Of a DNA stretch of 64,000 bases, positions 21,040-34,314 are shown in pieces. The DNA is from Druceiella hillmani. Lineage: Eukaryota; Arthropoda; Insecta; Lepidoptera; Hepialidae. The translations under genes were made by a program, and so were the position numbers. The DNA lies in NCBI GenBank assembly GCA_039881145.1, contig JAYKKI010000032.1, forward strand, positions 13,844,501 through 13,908,500, in the 5' to 3' direction. The notes beneath the pieces were generated by a model. It was not told the origin of the DNA. It did no database searches and saw only the letters and a program-made list of their open reading frames with translations. Numbering within the stretch: the first letter of the stretch is position 1; every line of letters begins with the position of its first letter.

Positions 21040-24000
21040 TCTGTACGCGCATATACATATCTAACCACACCCACATGAAACGTTTTTCCTTAACGGCATT
21101 CGGTTAAAAAGTAATGGGGTATTAAGTTACGAAGAAGTAATATAAAATAGAGTTGTCGTTAACTTTACCTATATAACGGTTTTTAAACCTAACTAACGGT
21201 TAAGACTTTTAACAACACGCAACGTGTTTTCGACGCCGTTTCAGTTTACTTCCATTTATTTAGTTTGCGTCCTGAACAGTCTTCATAGACAGTTCTTTCA
21301 CTTGTAAATAATATTTTATTCGACTGCGACTACTGAATACTCATTTATAACTCCTGATAATAATTTGTAATAATAACATGAGATACTTACAAAAACCATG
21401 TTTGAAATAAATTGACAAAATATTCATTACATGACCGAATTTTTCAAATTTATTTACATGTTGAAAAAATTTTAATTTTTGAATTGAAACTTGTTTAGTA
21501 TCGTTGTGATTTGAAACTCGATGAAACGAAAATGCGTTACGACAAAGAAACAAGTGAAGCTTATTTAGAATCGTTATTTGAATGTTAGGTCTCCTCTTTG
21601 TGCCATGCTCCGTAGTATTTCCATCTTGTCTACTAAGCATTGTACATATTTGTGCGCCTGTATATTGTCGAGCTAAAGCGAGAGAGCAAGCATCGGTATG
21701 TATCTATATTGCATACTATCTAATATTTGTTAAAACAGTAATTGGCGCTATATTTCAAAGATATATAGACCAAGTTGAAACTAAAATATTTGTTTCCTAT
21801 TTTAGTTACCATAAGCCTCTCGTGTCATTTGTTCAAAGTGAAAATATGGAGACTGACTAATATGTAATGTAATATATATTAAATTAAATGTAAAATAACT
21901 TTTAAACCTGGTAAAAATATTATAAAAACATAAACCTTACAATTACCTCCTGATACTCTACATTTATCTCATTTTCTCGTAGGTTATTTTCTGATACTTC
22001 ACTTCCACCGTGTGAGAATTGCACACACACACAATGTTTCTTTTTTCTTAAAGAGACTTCAACAATAGAATTTTTAAAAACTCTGTCATTCTAAATTATC
22101 TATATATTTATATAGACTTGATTGAAAAGTGTTTCGCCCGCAATAAATAATATTTGATAGTAAATAGTTCTTTAAGTTGCCTTTTCTTATTTTCTTGATC
22201 AGAAATGATCATTATTATTGTATAGAGAAATAATTTTATTTGTAATTGTTTATTGAATTTAAAATTATGATTAAACCCATGAATAGCTTTGTTACCGGTA
22301 GAGCTTATGCCGTATAATGCGTTCGGCTATTTGATCGGAAAAAAGTAGATCAAGAAAAAATCTGATGACACTATATAAAAACAAGAAGACAACTTACTCA
22401 AGGGTATTTCAATGGAAGTATGAATATATTAGAAAACACTTTTTTTGTATATTTATATTACATAGAATAAAATTAAGAGAAATTCGAGAATATATATTTT
22501 ACGATAGTAAAAATAACAGATAAAAAGTAAAATCGGAAACCCAAAGCTAAAGTGTTCTTTAAGAAGGGACATTATAAAAAATACAACGTTTTGACAATTT
22601 TTAGATTTTTTTTGAAATAGAATGAAGTTTTGTGCAAAGTTTGTTTATATTTTTTTTTAAATTTAAAAATACCGTTAGTTTTTAAAAAAAATAAACAAAA
22701 ATGGCGCGTATGACTTCCAGAAAAAGTCAAGCAGTAAGCTCAGAATATTATATAGTCGATTGTATTGATCTGAAAAGTAAAAAACAAAAATGAATGTCGC
22801 AAATAACAATAATTCGCAGATAAAATGCGTGGTAGAAAATTATTAACTGCAAATGGCAGCGTCTCATAAATGGTATCAACTTTCTGCCAAATCGTCGATA
22901 TTTATCAAAAATTAAAATAATTTTGTATTAAAAGTTTCCATCTTTTTGAGGCTCACCTATGATTAAAAAAATGTCTGGAAAATGTCAACATAATTAATCG
23001 ATCGTGTTTGAGTTATAGTGTACGCTAATTTCTACAAAGTATTTATGAAGAGAACGCATTGAAAGTTTTGAAAGATAATATTTTTATGGTTTTAATGACT
23101 TATCATTTAGTCTGCTGTAATAAACTTTTGATTACCTTATGGAACATTTTGTTCCTTTAAACGTTTTTTCCAATGTATTTTTCGAGCCTCTTCAGTTAAT
23201 TTATGAGGCATATCGCTCCTCGTGGGAAATTCGCTGCCCATCCATCCTCCAGCGAATATTTTATTCTTCCTGTCAGCAAATAAATCCAACATATTCACTG
23301 TTCGTAAATTTGAACAGCATCATTCCACCTACCAAATAGATTGCAATTTTAATGGTTTTTAATTCAGAATTCAGGCATTTCGGTGAAAAAAAACTTTAAT
23401 GTGGCCACCCAAGCATATTTGGAATAGATATGTTTGTGATAATTCCTTATATATTATATATGTATTTTGGCAAAATATATTGGTTTATGTATGGATGCAA
23501 TAGACTAGGATGTTGAAAGTATTCTCCAGTAGCTTGAGCTTTTTAATCTTATTCAATACATAATTATATCAGTATATTACAAATTTTTCAAGTACAACAA
23601 AATGTATTGTACACTCTCTAATTTTTACAGATAAATATAAGGTTTGTGCTATCCATATAAATTCTACAGAATGTCAATCTGCAGCTCGTACTTTAAACTC
23701 ATTCGCTGGTGTTTTTAGCCCATAATTTCTAAACTTTCGGGAATTTCCCACTAAAATGTTAACGAAATATTTTCAAGAGTTTGCAGTAAAGATTTATAAA
23801 AGACAAAATCGATTTCCCGAATTATGAAAGAAAAATTGTTTTTACGATTCTATGTAATATTCAACCCTCAATACGATCATTATAAGTATAAGCATAACCT
23901 TATTTGTTGCCTAATCCTACCACAGTATACTTTTCTCCTTAAGTATTTAATGTAATTATAATTTTACATTTATTTTTTTTCTTAAATCTGGACAATTAAA

Positions 24001-24410
24001 ATACTACATACATTATGTGAAATATATCGAATTGTTGACAGGATAATATTCAAAAACTCAAGATACGGAACAAAATCATACAAACAATAATAGAAAAATG
24101 TCAACAGTTATTCTTTAATGTCATAAGAGTATTATAAAATTATTTTTCAATATTCTGAAAACGTACGCAGTTACCTACGCAACACATTCATTTAATATTA
24201 CGCAGTGGATAACGACAGCAAACACGCAAATATCCATATATAATTATACTATCCGAGGATAGTTATCAATAGATTCATAAATTCTTACACAAACAATATA
24301 AATTTAAAAAATATTTAATTTTTCAATAATTTATGATAATGTAGCGCGCTCAAGCTTTAGCCAAACCCACCAAAAACTCAAAATTTATTGATGAATTGTA
24401 ATCTTAACCT
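21040..24410. other. long featureless A+T-rich stretch
   Basis: No gene I can support in 3.4 kb. The frames at 21341-21640 (minus) and 21582-21860 (plus) overlap and contain no recognisable domain. The frame at 23139-23339 is also unrecognised. A short (CA)n run lies at 22021-22033. Confidence 0.45.
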
Positions 24411-24412
24411 AT

Positions 24413-24625
24413 TTAGCGGGTGTAGAAAAGACTAGACTATTGCATATTAAGCAGGTATGGAAAAACTGGACCACTGCCCATTAAGGAGGTATGGAAAAAA
24501 CTAGTCTATTACCTGTTAAGCATGTATGGCAAAAGGCTAGACTATTACCTATTAAGCAGATATGTAAAGACTAGACTATTACCTATTAAGCAGGCATGGA
24601 AAAGGCTAGACAATACTATTTAATG
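24413..24625. repeat. ~36-bp minisatellite, about 6 degenerate copies
   Basis: Unit close to aggtatggaaaaggctagac plus tattacctattaagc. The spacing varies by a few bases, and ccactgcccatta in one unit shows strong divergence. It is older than the 24- and 27-bp arrays. Confidence 0.92.
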
Positions 24626-24945
24626 GTATGAGTTGACATACGTCATTATCAGTTTTCGATTAATTGAAACACTTTGCCTGTTTGTATTATATTCAGATTA
24701 TTCTTGTTACAACATACATACTGGTCCACAGAAACTGACTGAATATTTATGTATAAAGTTAGTTACCACATAAAACAAAGATTAATTAACACTTTAAGTA
24801 ACCGTTGGAAGTTCATATTACTAAATAGTAGTTATACCAGCATTTCATGTTGCATGAGAAAAATAAAATGACAATTCGATTATACAAAATATACACACAA
24901 AAATAATAATAAAATACAGAATTTATTTTCAGCGCTTGATAAAAA
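24626..24945. other. no recognisable feature
   Basis: A+T-rich spacer. Confidence 0.5.
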
Positions 24946-24969
24946 AATAAAAATTTTTGCCTTGCCCCA

Positions 24970-25100
24970 GAGATCCAGAAGTTTTAGAAATTGCTAAATA
25001 GCAACACAATACCACTTGCTTCAAAAATGCGGAATACATTAATCAGCCTGAGATCTCCCGACGCTGTTCATAAAACTGCGTTCGTGGGGCGTTAGGTGGG
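24970..25100. repeat. interspersed repeat pair with 27960-28065
   Basis: gcaacacaataccacttgct ... attaatcagcctgagatctcccgac corresponds to ccaacacgataccatttacg ... ttattgattttcaggatcgtctcccgat at 27984-28043. Homology is moderate and judged by eye only. The parent element is not recognised. Confidence 0.4.
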
Positions 25101-25260
25101 TGAATGAGGCGAATGCAAGTCAATTTTTTTAACCATAGTTTCAGCTAACTTTCAGATACCCTCGCTAACGTATAAACATATTACTGAGAATAAATTCCAT
25201 TTAATTTTATTACATACCCCGGAACATTCGCATTGTATAACCTCATAGAATAACATCAAT

Positions 25261-25490
25261 TTAATTTATTACCCTCACTAAAATACTTGTATATCGTATA
25301 ACTCTCAGAAATATGATAAAACCTACACCGCTCCCCTACAATAAACTCACTAACATAAGCAGTGAGGAAACCCACACAAACCCGAATTACGCCATTGTGT
25401 TTGAAACTTATAAATGTTGTTGGATATTCCTAAGAGCTAATATTTGCTAATAGCCCACCTGAAGATGTCGTAATACAACGAAACCGTGTA
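25261..25490 (+). repeat. interspersed repeat family P, copy A (hairpin motif)
   Basis: Aligns over about 230 bp with 59706-59935: ttattaccctcactaaaata, ataaactcactaacataagc, agtgaggaaacccacacaaa and taatagcccacctgaagatg. The end carries CTGAAGA-t-GTCGT-aat-ACAAC-GAAAC (25459-25484). A hairpin stem sits between CTGAAGA and GAAAC, with one C/A mismatch in this copy. The arms found in other copies are missing on the right. See findings for the hammerhead-like reading. Confidence 0.8.
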
Positions 25491-25667
25491 AATCGAAGTA
25501 TAATCATTTCCAAACATTTGAATTCTATAAAGTACAGGTAAATACTAACTTAATTGAATAAGTAGTCATAATTGAATAAGTAGATTGCCATGATATTTTT
25601 GTTTATCCATTTCTCAATTTTTTTTACACAATAATCAAATTTCTCCATTAATTCAGCGAAAGTAATT

Positions 25668-25669
<2 letters not shown>

Positions 25670-25743
<74 letters not shown>

Positions 25744-25755
25744 AATATATATATT
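25670..25755. repeat. (TA)n microsatellite
   Basis: About 80 bp of TA with TTTATATA interruptions at the right end. Confidence 0.97.
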
Positions 25756-26805
25756 GCATCTTACATTGATATATTATTTTGATAACCTTTCATTCCAATT
25801 ATTAAAGTGTTCACATGTAAATACACTTATGACACGTATGCATTTATCTGCATTCGCTGTAGTCTATCGACATAAAGATTGTAACGATGTTTTCAGTACC
25901 ACGAGTTTGAATTACAATTATAACATCATTTATTGTGATTTCAACATGAACTTTGAACAAAAAAGTTACATTTTCTCAGCACTTAACAAATATTATCGAA
26001 AGATTCGATGTCCGTCAAATATACGTTTACGGGGTGAATTGTGCTCTCAAAGTCATTGATACACAGTTGTAATACGAATTGATAGAACTAAGACTTAAGT
26101 TCTTTTCATCTGTCGGTTCCCCATTTTGTTGGGACTTGAGTATTTAAGCTGAAATTTACGATTAAGACTGTTGGTAAAGTTGAAATAAAAGGCAGACATA
26201 CGTGTGAAACTGTTGGAGTTTCAGAAGTACATAGCAACGTGAAAGTAAACTAAAGTATTTTATATTGAACTTTGTTAAAGTCTTACTGTCGATTAAGTTT
26301 GAAAACCGTTATGTAGGTTAAGAAAAGTCATATAATGTTTTATGTTACGACTTTATGACTTAACGTAACATTACTTTTTACACGACTGCGGTTAGGGATA
26401 AATGAGTACCGTGTGTTTTATACGAACATGATTAAGTATATATGCGCATGGCTGAACTTATGAATGAATTCCAAAAGTTACGCAATTATTAATTGTTTAT
26501 ATATACAAGTAGTATGACAAATAATGTACCTTGATTGACGCGTGTAATGTCCTACAAATATGTGATTACCGTATTAACTATATTTAAAGTATTTGTAGTA
26601 AAAATTAACGTTTTAAAATTTCTCTTACTCTGTTGTATATACGATTTAGAGATGATTATTATTTAAAATATTCATCATACATAAAAAATATTGACAATGG
26701 ATGAAATAGATAGCGTTGGAGTACCGTATCATAATGTATCTATGAGCATAAATTTATTAATAAATCTGTCTGCTTAAAAATATCCTATATGTTGCTCGAG
26801 GATAT
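25756..26805. other. no recognisable feature
   Basis: A 101-residue plus-strand frame (25754-26059) starts at the edge of the TA tract. Its composition (many Asn, Tyr, Ser) and lack of any motif give no support for a gene. Confidence 0.4.
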
Positions 26806-26807
26806 AA

Positions 26808-27020
26808 ACTATTACCATAACAAAATACATCAAAATTTATTCAGTAGATTTAGCGTGATTGAAGAACAAATTAACACACAGAGAGACAGACAAACAAAAA
26901 GTATAAAAAAGGTTCCCCGGCTTCTATTATCATTCTATAGGCTAAATCAATCATTCCCTTTGAAATATTTTCCATATACAGAATTAACTCTGTTACAGTT
27001 TTATTATATGAAGAGATTAC
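26808..27020 (+). mobile_element. 3' tail of a non-LTR retroelement (RTE-like), copy 2
   Basis: Matches 5109-5312: aaactattac, atttagcgtgattgaa, cagagagacagacaaacaaa, ggttccccggcttctattat, cattctataggctaaatcaa and ccatatacagaattaactct. The 81-residue open frame 26789-27034 across it is incidental. Confidence 0.6.
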
Positions 27021-27024
27021 TTAT

Positions 27025-27655
27025 GGGACATTGACTTCAATCCAGTACATGGTAAACATTACGCTTAGACGTGAGTTTTCTTACTAGATATTTATAGAGA
27101 TCACATGCCACATAGGTTTTAATTAGAAAATATTACATATGTATGCATCAAATATATAAAATCATACATAATTACACGTCAGAAAAGATAGCACATTTTC
27201 TTTACATTTCAAAAGAGATTGGATATTAGAAAATCCAATACTTCATCTCTCATTTGTCCGTCTGTCACAATTTTATAATATTTGCACCATTACTACAATT
27301 AAGAAAATGTTGACGAGAGAATTTCAAAATTAAAACGTAATAGAACCCTAAGGAAAGAATATTGTGAATCAGAATAAAAGACGGTTTTCATAAAAAAAAA
27401 TATTTGAACATAACTAAAAAACAATTGTTACTTGGTGATTCCAAAGATATCGTTATTTACTTTATCCAACTTTGAGGGAGAATTGAAAAATATTTAGATG
27501 TTAACTTTGCTTCAAATTTCCCCTAATTATTACATCGCTCCTAAATATATGTTTTTAAGCCTTATACATAAGTGAAAAAAAAATAAAACATGAAAGATAT
27601 GGTTTCTAATTTTTGGACCTGTTCAATGAAGATTTAATTGCATTGTAGACCCATG
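27025..27655. other. no recognisable feature
   Basis: A+T-rich spacer. Confidence 0.5.
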
Positions 27656-27659
27656 TGGG

Positions 27660-27665
27660 TATATA

Positions 27666-27723
<58 letters not shown>

Positions 27724-27724
27724 A
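27660..27724. repeat. (TA)n microsatellite
   Basis: About 62 bp of TA with one G near each end. Confidence 0.97.
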
Positions 27725-27959
27725 AAATAATCAAGCCGAAACTCCAACGTAAATATTGATGAGAAAAACGTAAGTATTTTAAAACTGAAAATATGCAAAG
27801 TGATATAGCAGGGTTAGAAGAAAAATATAAAGAATCCTCAGATTTATATTTCGAAATAAAATTATTAAAGGTGTTTCAAAAAAATAGCAATGATAAAAGG
27901 AATCGAATGACAGATGTATTTAAACCGTTAAAAATAAGTAAGTTAGACACATTTTAATT

Positions 27960-28065
27960 AGAAACATTTGAAAATTTTTCGCTACCAACACGATACCATT
28001 TACGAATTGCTAACCTTATTGATTTTCAGGATCGTCTCCCGATTTAGTACGTAACCGGAATATAT
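27960..28065. repeat. interspersed repeat pair with 24970-25100
   Basis: See 24970-25100. The shared end is gatcgtctcccga here and agatctcccgac there. Confidence 0.4.
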
Positions 28066-28069
28066 TACT

Positions 28070-29600
28070 TGTTACATATTGACAACCAATACGAGAAAAG
28101 AGAAAAATAATTTCTTACGGAGTTGGAATATAAATATCTCGGAAATCATTTAACCATCGGTTAACTAGTTTTCTTTCTCTGTTTCTCGGAAAAGTAATTT
28201 TCGTGTTACCTTGAATGTTGTGATCAACGTTATTTGTCTCTTTTGTGAAGGAAAACAAATCTTCAAAGTAACGTAAATTAGTATCAAATTTTTTTTTTCC
28301 AATTTCAGAGCTTTTAACGATTTAGATTTATGTATATTATATAATGCAGGACAGATTGGTGATTGATATTATGGAACAAGGGAGTAAATAGATTTTATTA
28401 TTATATTTGTTTACTTGAATGTTTTAGGTACTATTTCATCTCGAAAACTTTAACGGAAATGACAAAAATAATAATATAAACGATGTAATTTAAAGAGGTT
28501 TTCTTTTTTTTTTATTTGTAATATTAATGACGTGTTTGGATGACAGTTAAAATATTCTGCTGGCAAAACGCATCTTACCATTTTGCCAGTTTCGTGTGTC
28601 GGCTCTTTACCACTTAATTCGGCCAGCTTCACCTCTTATCTGCCATTCGGCCAGCTTCGCGACTTGTTGACTCTTTGCGATGTAATTCATGTCAGCATTG
28701 TTTCTTATTTACTAACGCTTAAAACTTTACTCGTTTATATGGGTGTATTGCACGAAACTATTTTAAAACGTTAAAAGCGTTTATTTACAATAGATTTTTA
28801 AAAAACATTTCTGTGATAAATGATTTCATACTAATAAAATTCAGTTAATATTTTATTATTAACGACTATCTGAATATTTGTTTTTTTCTTCGTTTTCACT
28901 TCGTTCACATATAAATATTTTAATAAAAAATTAAGATGTTTCACATTTGCCAGGCGTCCCTAATGGCTCAGGACTTTTTTTTTATTTCAGCTCAATCGTG
29001 TGAGATCTTTCAAAACCACCGGCGAAACCCAAATTTCCGAGAGACTTTGTTAAAATCTTTATTGTTCTGGTTTTTTTAGTAAAAATGTAGTTTTAAATAA
29101 TTTAAGTACGTTAATATGATTGATCTTTCCTTTAATTCTCTCTTGTTTTGTTAACTTTTATATTTGAAACGAGAAAAGTTTAAACTTGATTCAAATTTAG
29201 CATTGAAAATTAACATTTTGAAGGTACTTAAGTATATATATAGTATAGCTGTAAAAAAACACGTATTATCAGTTAAGTGACACTCTCCTTTTAGTCTTCT
29301 CTAATATCAGTACCTGAAAGTTACTACGTTTTGCTACGTGCACAAACCTCGTCCACTGATACCCTACTTTGTTAAAATGCTCCAAGATTGGTGAAAATAA
29401 AACTTTAAACCGAATTACTTTAGACTTACTAAAGAACTTAAAAACTTTAAACCTTTTTTCCCTAGCATTCCTGTTTTATATTTTTATAGGCGGCAGTTCA
29501 AAAAAAACGCTTTTGAAAAAAATTACAAAATAATCGACCTGCATTTGTGGCCTTAACAACAAGCTTTTCAAATTAATCTCCATAAAACAAGATTTTAGTG
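28070..29600. other. no gene; small hairpin and G+C-richer patch at 28560-28700
   Basis: At 28560-28589 ctggcaaaa pairs perfectly with ttttgccag. Just right of it ttcggccagctt occurs twice (28618 and 28648). Overlapping frames at 28450-28632 (minus) and 28583-28774 (plus) show no family. The rest is A+T-rich and featureless. Confidence 0.4.
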
Positions 29601-29603
29601 GCA

Positions 29604-30510
29604 TGATGGAACCATCTGTTGAGTATATCAATGCTACGATTACGATTTTCATTCAATCAATATTACGATTTTCTTTAAAACTATCAGAGAAACCGGAGAG
29701 GTGTGAAAGACTGCGGGACCACATTTTAGCAACTGTTGCTGAGTAGGTGGAGGATGAAGACATACTATTTAATGAGACTTATGGTATTGCAATGGAATGT
29801 GCTTCATCGCATCTACCTGATACTTAGTCCTGGAAGACCGGTAATATACAATGCAAACACAAGTGCCAAAACCAACCATCGTCGTTTGACAATTTGGTTA
29901 TGTCTCAAAGGTCTGAAGAACTCATGTCTGCTGCTGAAACATCATCTCGACTTTCATACAAGCGCAGCATAGAAAAACTTATCCAAGAAAGCAGTCAATA
30001 TCTTTAGAAACAGGAAGTGCAGTAAAGATAAGCAACCAAATATGTGAGTCACGTCTGTTTAAACATGAAAGAAGAGTGTTCATACTGGATATCAGCTATT
30101 TCATCATTTTATAGTCTAAAACAAACCAAAAAAACCCCGTTTTCCACCGGATGAACGCGTGATGGTAGTAACTGAGTGGAGCGCCGCAATGAAACTTCAA
30201 GCTCTTTTAGATAAAACAATTTTAAAATCTGGGCAACATAAAGTTATCATAACTTGTTCCCCTAGTAATAGTAGTGTCTCAACATTCACTTTAGTTTAGC
30301 GAGTGGAGTTGTAATGAAAGTTCCGATCATAGAACTTAAAAACAAATATTAACCAATCTCGAGGTTCCCAAAAGAAGAGAGATAAGCCTCTTATAAATAT
30401 ATAGCAAAATGAAGCAACTAGTCAGGGTAATTTTATTTTGCAGGAGTATATTATAGATGGTTCATAAGAGGAAGAAACCATACATATTTTATCAACCTTA
30501 CACTTAAAAA
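29604..30510 (+). pseudogene. broken protein-coding remnant, unidentified
   Basis: From ATG 29604 one frame runs to about 30006 (roughly 134 codons) with only two internal stops, where A+T-rich chance sequence should give about ten. Pieces are MEPSVEYINATITIF, ERLRDHILATVAE-stop-VEDEDILFNE, AMECASSHLPDT-stop-SWK and MSQRSEELMSAAETSS, then YKRSIEKLIQESSQYL. After a frameshift come ISNQICESRLFKHERRVF and, in another frame, DERVMVVTEWSAAMKLQ. A last part near 30355-30510 gives GSQKKRDKPLINI and NFILQEYIIDGS. The composition is that of a soluble, charged protein. I do not recognise the family: it could be a processed pseudogene of a host gene or a TE protein. No introns or poly-A tail were identified. 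Confidence 0.55.
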
Positions 30511-30767
30511 AATGTTAACAATATTCAGTAAAGGCGCATGAGTAGCAAAAATACAAAAATAATTTTATCCAGATAGCTTGCTCTAATAGAAACACTGTAC
30601 AACCCTGTGCATAAGGGTTTTTTTTCTCTTCTGACATCGGTTTTCTATATATTTCCGGGAATTGTATTCCGATTATATTCTGAAGTGGGTATGACGATTA
30701 AAAATTATAAGGTAAACATTAGTAAAACTTATTAATGGCGTGTTTGAATGACAATAATACAATACTA

Positions 30768-30861
30768 AGAAATTTTAAATTTTGCAATAAAAATCATTCT
30801 TCGCAATATAATACAAAAAATTGTATTATATTGCGAAGTGAATCGAACATTTAAAATTTCT
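30768..30861. repeat. two-step inverted repeat (long hairpin)
   Basis: Inner stem: cttcgcaatataatacaa pairs perfectly with ttgtattatattgcgaag (30799-30838) across four A. Outer stem: agaaattttaaat (30768-30780) pairs with atttaaaatttct (30849-30861). Together this resembles a small snap-back element or the base of a hairpin RNA. Confidence 0.9.
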
Positions 30862-30864
30862 ACT

Positions 30865-31495
30865 TTGCAATATAAGTTTCAATACGAAAATACAAAATAT
30901 GCTTCATGAAAACTCCGCTGTTACAGATAAACAGACAAATAGACATAAATTTCATGCTATTTTTTGTATTCTAGTACTCTTATTATGTTTCCTTAAATCA
31001 TTGTTCAGTTTCATTATTTGACCTAAACGGCGAAATAAACAAGCCTCCTGCAAAAACAAATTTAAAGCACCAATATCACAACCGGTTTAATGCAAACTAC
31101 GAATATCGATAGGAATACTTAAATCTTGTTGTCATATAGATCGATAATATTAAAGAGCATGTTTCTGTAAGCAATCTCATGTCCTAACCTACATAATTTT
31201 ACGTTTTTATTTAAGTTTTCGCCACGAACATTAACGTGCGAGTAACACAAAAGAGTTGTAAGCGATCTTGGTGAAAATTAAAATGACGATATATCGTTTA
31301 TGTATATATGACGATAAATTATTTTCAACCGTAACGACATGGTTTTGGCCTATTTTTTCATTCAATGCTCTTTGACGCTCCCGAGTTTATTCAAATACTG
31401 AAATGCCATCAAGCATCGCGACGGAAAATGATATTGGTTCTCCTATCTACGATTGAGCGAAATTGAAATTATTTTTATGTGCTTATATTGCATTC
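30865..31495. other. no recognisable feature
   Basis: A+T-rich spacer. Confidence 0.5.
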
Positions 31496-31500
31496 CAATA

Positions 31501-31563
31501 TTAGTTATAACATTACGTATATTAGTTATAACATTACGTATATTAATTATAACATTACGTATA
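31501..31563. repeat. 21-bp tandem repeat, 3 copies
   Basis: ttagttataacattacgtat plus a, three times; the third copy has one g-to-a change. Confidence 0.97.
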
Positions 31564-31569
31564 TTTGAG

Positions 31570-34310
31570 TACGTTTTCTCCCGTCTTTAAAATAATAAAT
31601 TCTACGTTATTGCTCACTTTCCAACTGGTTCATTTTAATACATGTATATAATTTCCATTAACTTATATTGATGTTTTATTCTAACTAGAATCGAAGATTA
31701 GTCAATAAGGTCTATAGAAAACAGGACGTAAGGATGATCATAGTTGAATAAAGAAATTATAGTTAGTGTTAGTTTTCTTACGTAACGCCGGTAGAAATCA
31801 AATATGTTCAATAAAGTAAAACTTGATTCTCTTTATTTAAAACAATCAATGAAAACACAAGTCACAAAAATCAATTGCCCTGAATATGTGTACAGTAGAA
31901 CAAACAATGCTGGATTACCGAATAAAAGAGTCGGAATATATAAATGAGGATTTCCCTGGCCCTCATCGTGTTTTTCCTATAAGCCTATTTCCGTAGTACA
32001 CACAATAAATGTAGGAGAATCAGTAATGTATTTAAGATACACTGAATAATTGATCTGAACGGATAAGACGGAAAAACAAAATGTAATCAGACATTAACAT
32101 ATTTCATAAAATATATAGAAAAAGTATATTGTAGCAAGACATTAGATAAGCAGGACAATGATTTCCCATCTAATCTTGAGAAATATCAAGTTGACGAAGA
32201 TGAAGTCGAGATAATTTGTAATTCAAGCCGCCAAGGGGAACACAAATATATACTATTATAATATAAGCTCAGACACTGTTATCCTTATCGTTTCTATTTT
32301 TATTTTAATACTTTTTACAATAACCAAAGTATTTAATAGAAAACAAATATTATTACTAGGATAACTCATTTCTTTCACTTTTAAAATATTTAACTAAATT
32401 TCAATTCAAGAAAAATTAGAAATTTCACTAAATTCCAATCCAATAAAAAATTGCAAATAGCAGTCGGGACTAGTAAAACGAAAATGACCAAAAAATTAAA
32501 TATCATTCAGTAATTAACACAACGATATAACATTTATTTTCTTTACCGCGGGTTTCTTGAGCTTTTGAGGCTGCGAGATTGCGTAAAATTCGCGGTACTG
32601 TTTAAAAATAAAATCCCACAAAGATGAGGCTTATAAAAATATTAATTTTATCTCTTAAAAAAATTTAATTATTCCTGTTAAGGGAAAATAAAAATCTGGT
32701 GTTTGCCTCGAGCACTCAAAGGAACAGCTGAACTGAAATTGCTGTGGTAGAGGATATTAACGTGGAAACGTAACATACTTTTTCCTTTTATATTTCCTTT
32801 AGAGTATTTTTTTTCTATATAATTTCTTCAAAAAAGCCTTTTAAAACTGTTGTAACAAATTTTAGGTATTTTATTAGTATTAACGTTGAGAGACGAACGA
32901 ACCAAAAGGATTAAGGTAATTATCCAATAACCAGATGGATTACAATATTTTTCCGTAACTTAAAAAATACCAAAAGTACATTATGAATTTGCCAACTAAA
33001 TCAATAAGCCAAATTTAGTAACCGAATGAATTTCGTAATCATAACTATTACATTATTTTCTTAAATTACCTCAAAAAACACTCGATTCAAGGCAATTTGA
33101 AATAAAAATAATTACAAAATTATCCAAAATGCTTATGTTTTATCAACTTCAATTGTTTAACATTTAATTACTATTTCGTAAATCGACTAACAAATTCGTT
33201 TGAAAAAATTGTTCCTGTCATGGTCACCTACCACTCACGTATCAGTTGCCAACTATTGATATAGTATTGTGTCTTCATTAAATAAATACCCATTAACACA
33301 CCAGCTGATATCTTCACAAATAACATTTCAAATCCATTATGAAAATTTAACACTTCTTTTTAATTTCATTAAGTCTTCCTCTCTAATTCGTACTGCATAA
33401 ACAATTTTATTACATCACAGTATGAATACTTTTGACGACCCCAACTGCACGAATGGTTGCGTATTGACAGTTTCATGATCCATGAGAAAACATTTTGGAA
33501 GTCGGCTATCTCTATCAAACATACAAATGAATGCCCGTACCAATACGTGCAATCAGATTAGAGCAATGACCGCGATGATGAAATGAAAATAGGCTATAGT
33601 TAAATTTTATATTTTATAATCGTAACATGTGGGTTTTCTTCGTGGCAGTTTTGTCTATAAAGTCCAATTGCAATAGTTTTAGAACTGTGTGTTTTCCTCA
33701 TATTATAATTTCAAAAATAATACAATACAAACATAAAACTACTCGAGTTCATTTCAGATCAGTGTAAATAATTCAAAATAGAGAGTAAGGAAGTAATACA
33801 TTATTCGATCTAAAATTGATGTGTCTCATAGAAAACAAATTCAGTGTTCCTGGTCGCTCCCGTTTCTCAGATCCAGCCACTAACTTTCTGCGCATCAACC
33901 AGCTCTCAATCAAGACATTCCTAAAAGGGTCGATTCTGGTACGTCTTTTACGTATTAATTAAAAGAAATATAAAAGCTGCCAAACACGGGTAGAACTCGC
34001 ACTACAAGGGTTTAGTTCTAATTTAGGTAATTAAAAGCATTTCAGGTTACAATAGATTTCTATTAAAGTACCTACAAATATAATTTTTTCACAATGTATA
34101 TGTATTACAACGTATTATACGCTATATCTTTCACGGGCGTAAAAACGTAGTTCATATTCCTAAAATTATAATATCCAAGATAATCGCTATATTGTTGGTT
34201 TTTTACGCTAGGCATTTTTGGGAAATAAGGGGGCGGTGTGCTAAATTTTTGCATATTTTTTACAATATGTTTATATATATATATATATTTTTTATTCCTC
34301 ATAGTAAGCC
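31570..34310. other. no supported gene; two weak coding-like patches
   Basis: At 32066-32258 a plus-strand frame stays open for 64 codons with a charged composition (SNLEKYQVDEDEVEII) but no Met and no family. At 33836-33960 the minus strand reads IDPFRNVLIESWLMRRKL then VAGSEKRERPGT, possibly old TE sequence. A smaller minus-strand patch near 33430-33520 is similar in style. The remainder is featureless. Confidence 0.25.
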
Positions 34311-34314
34311 TTTC

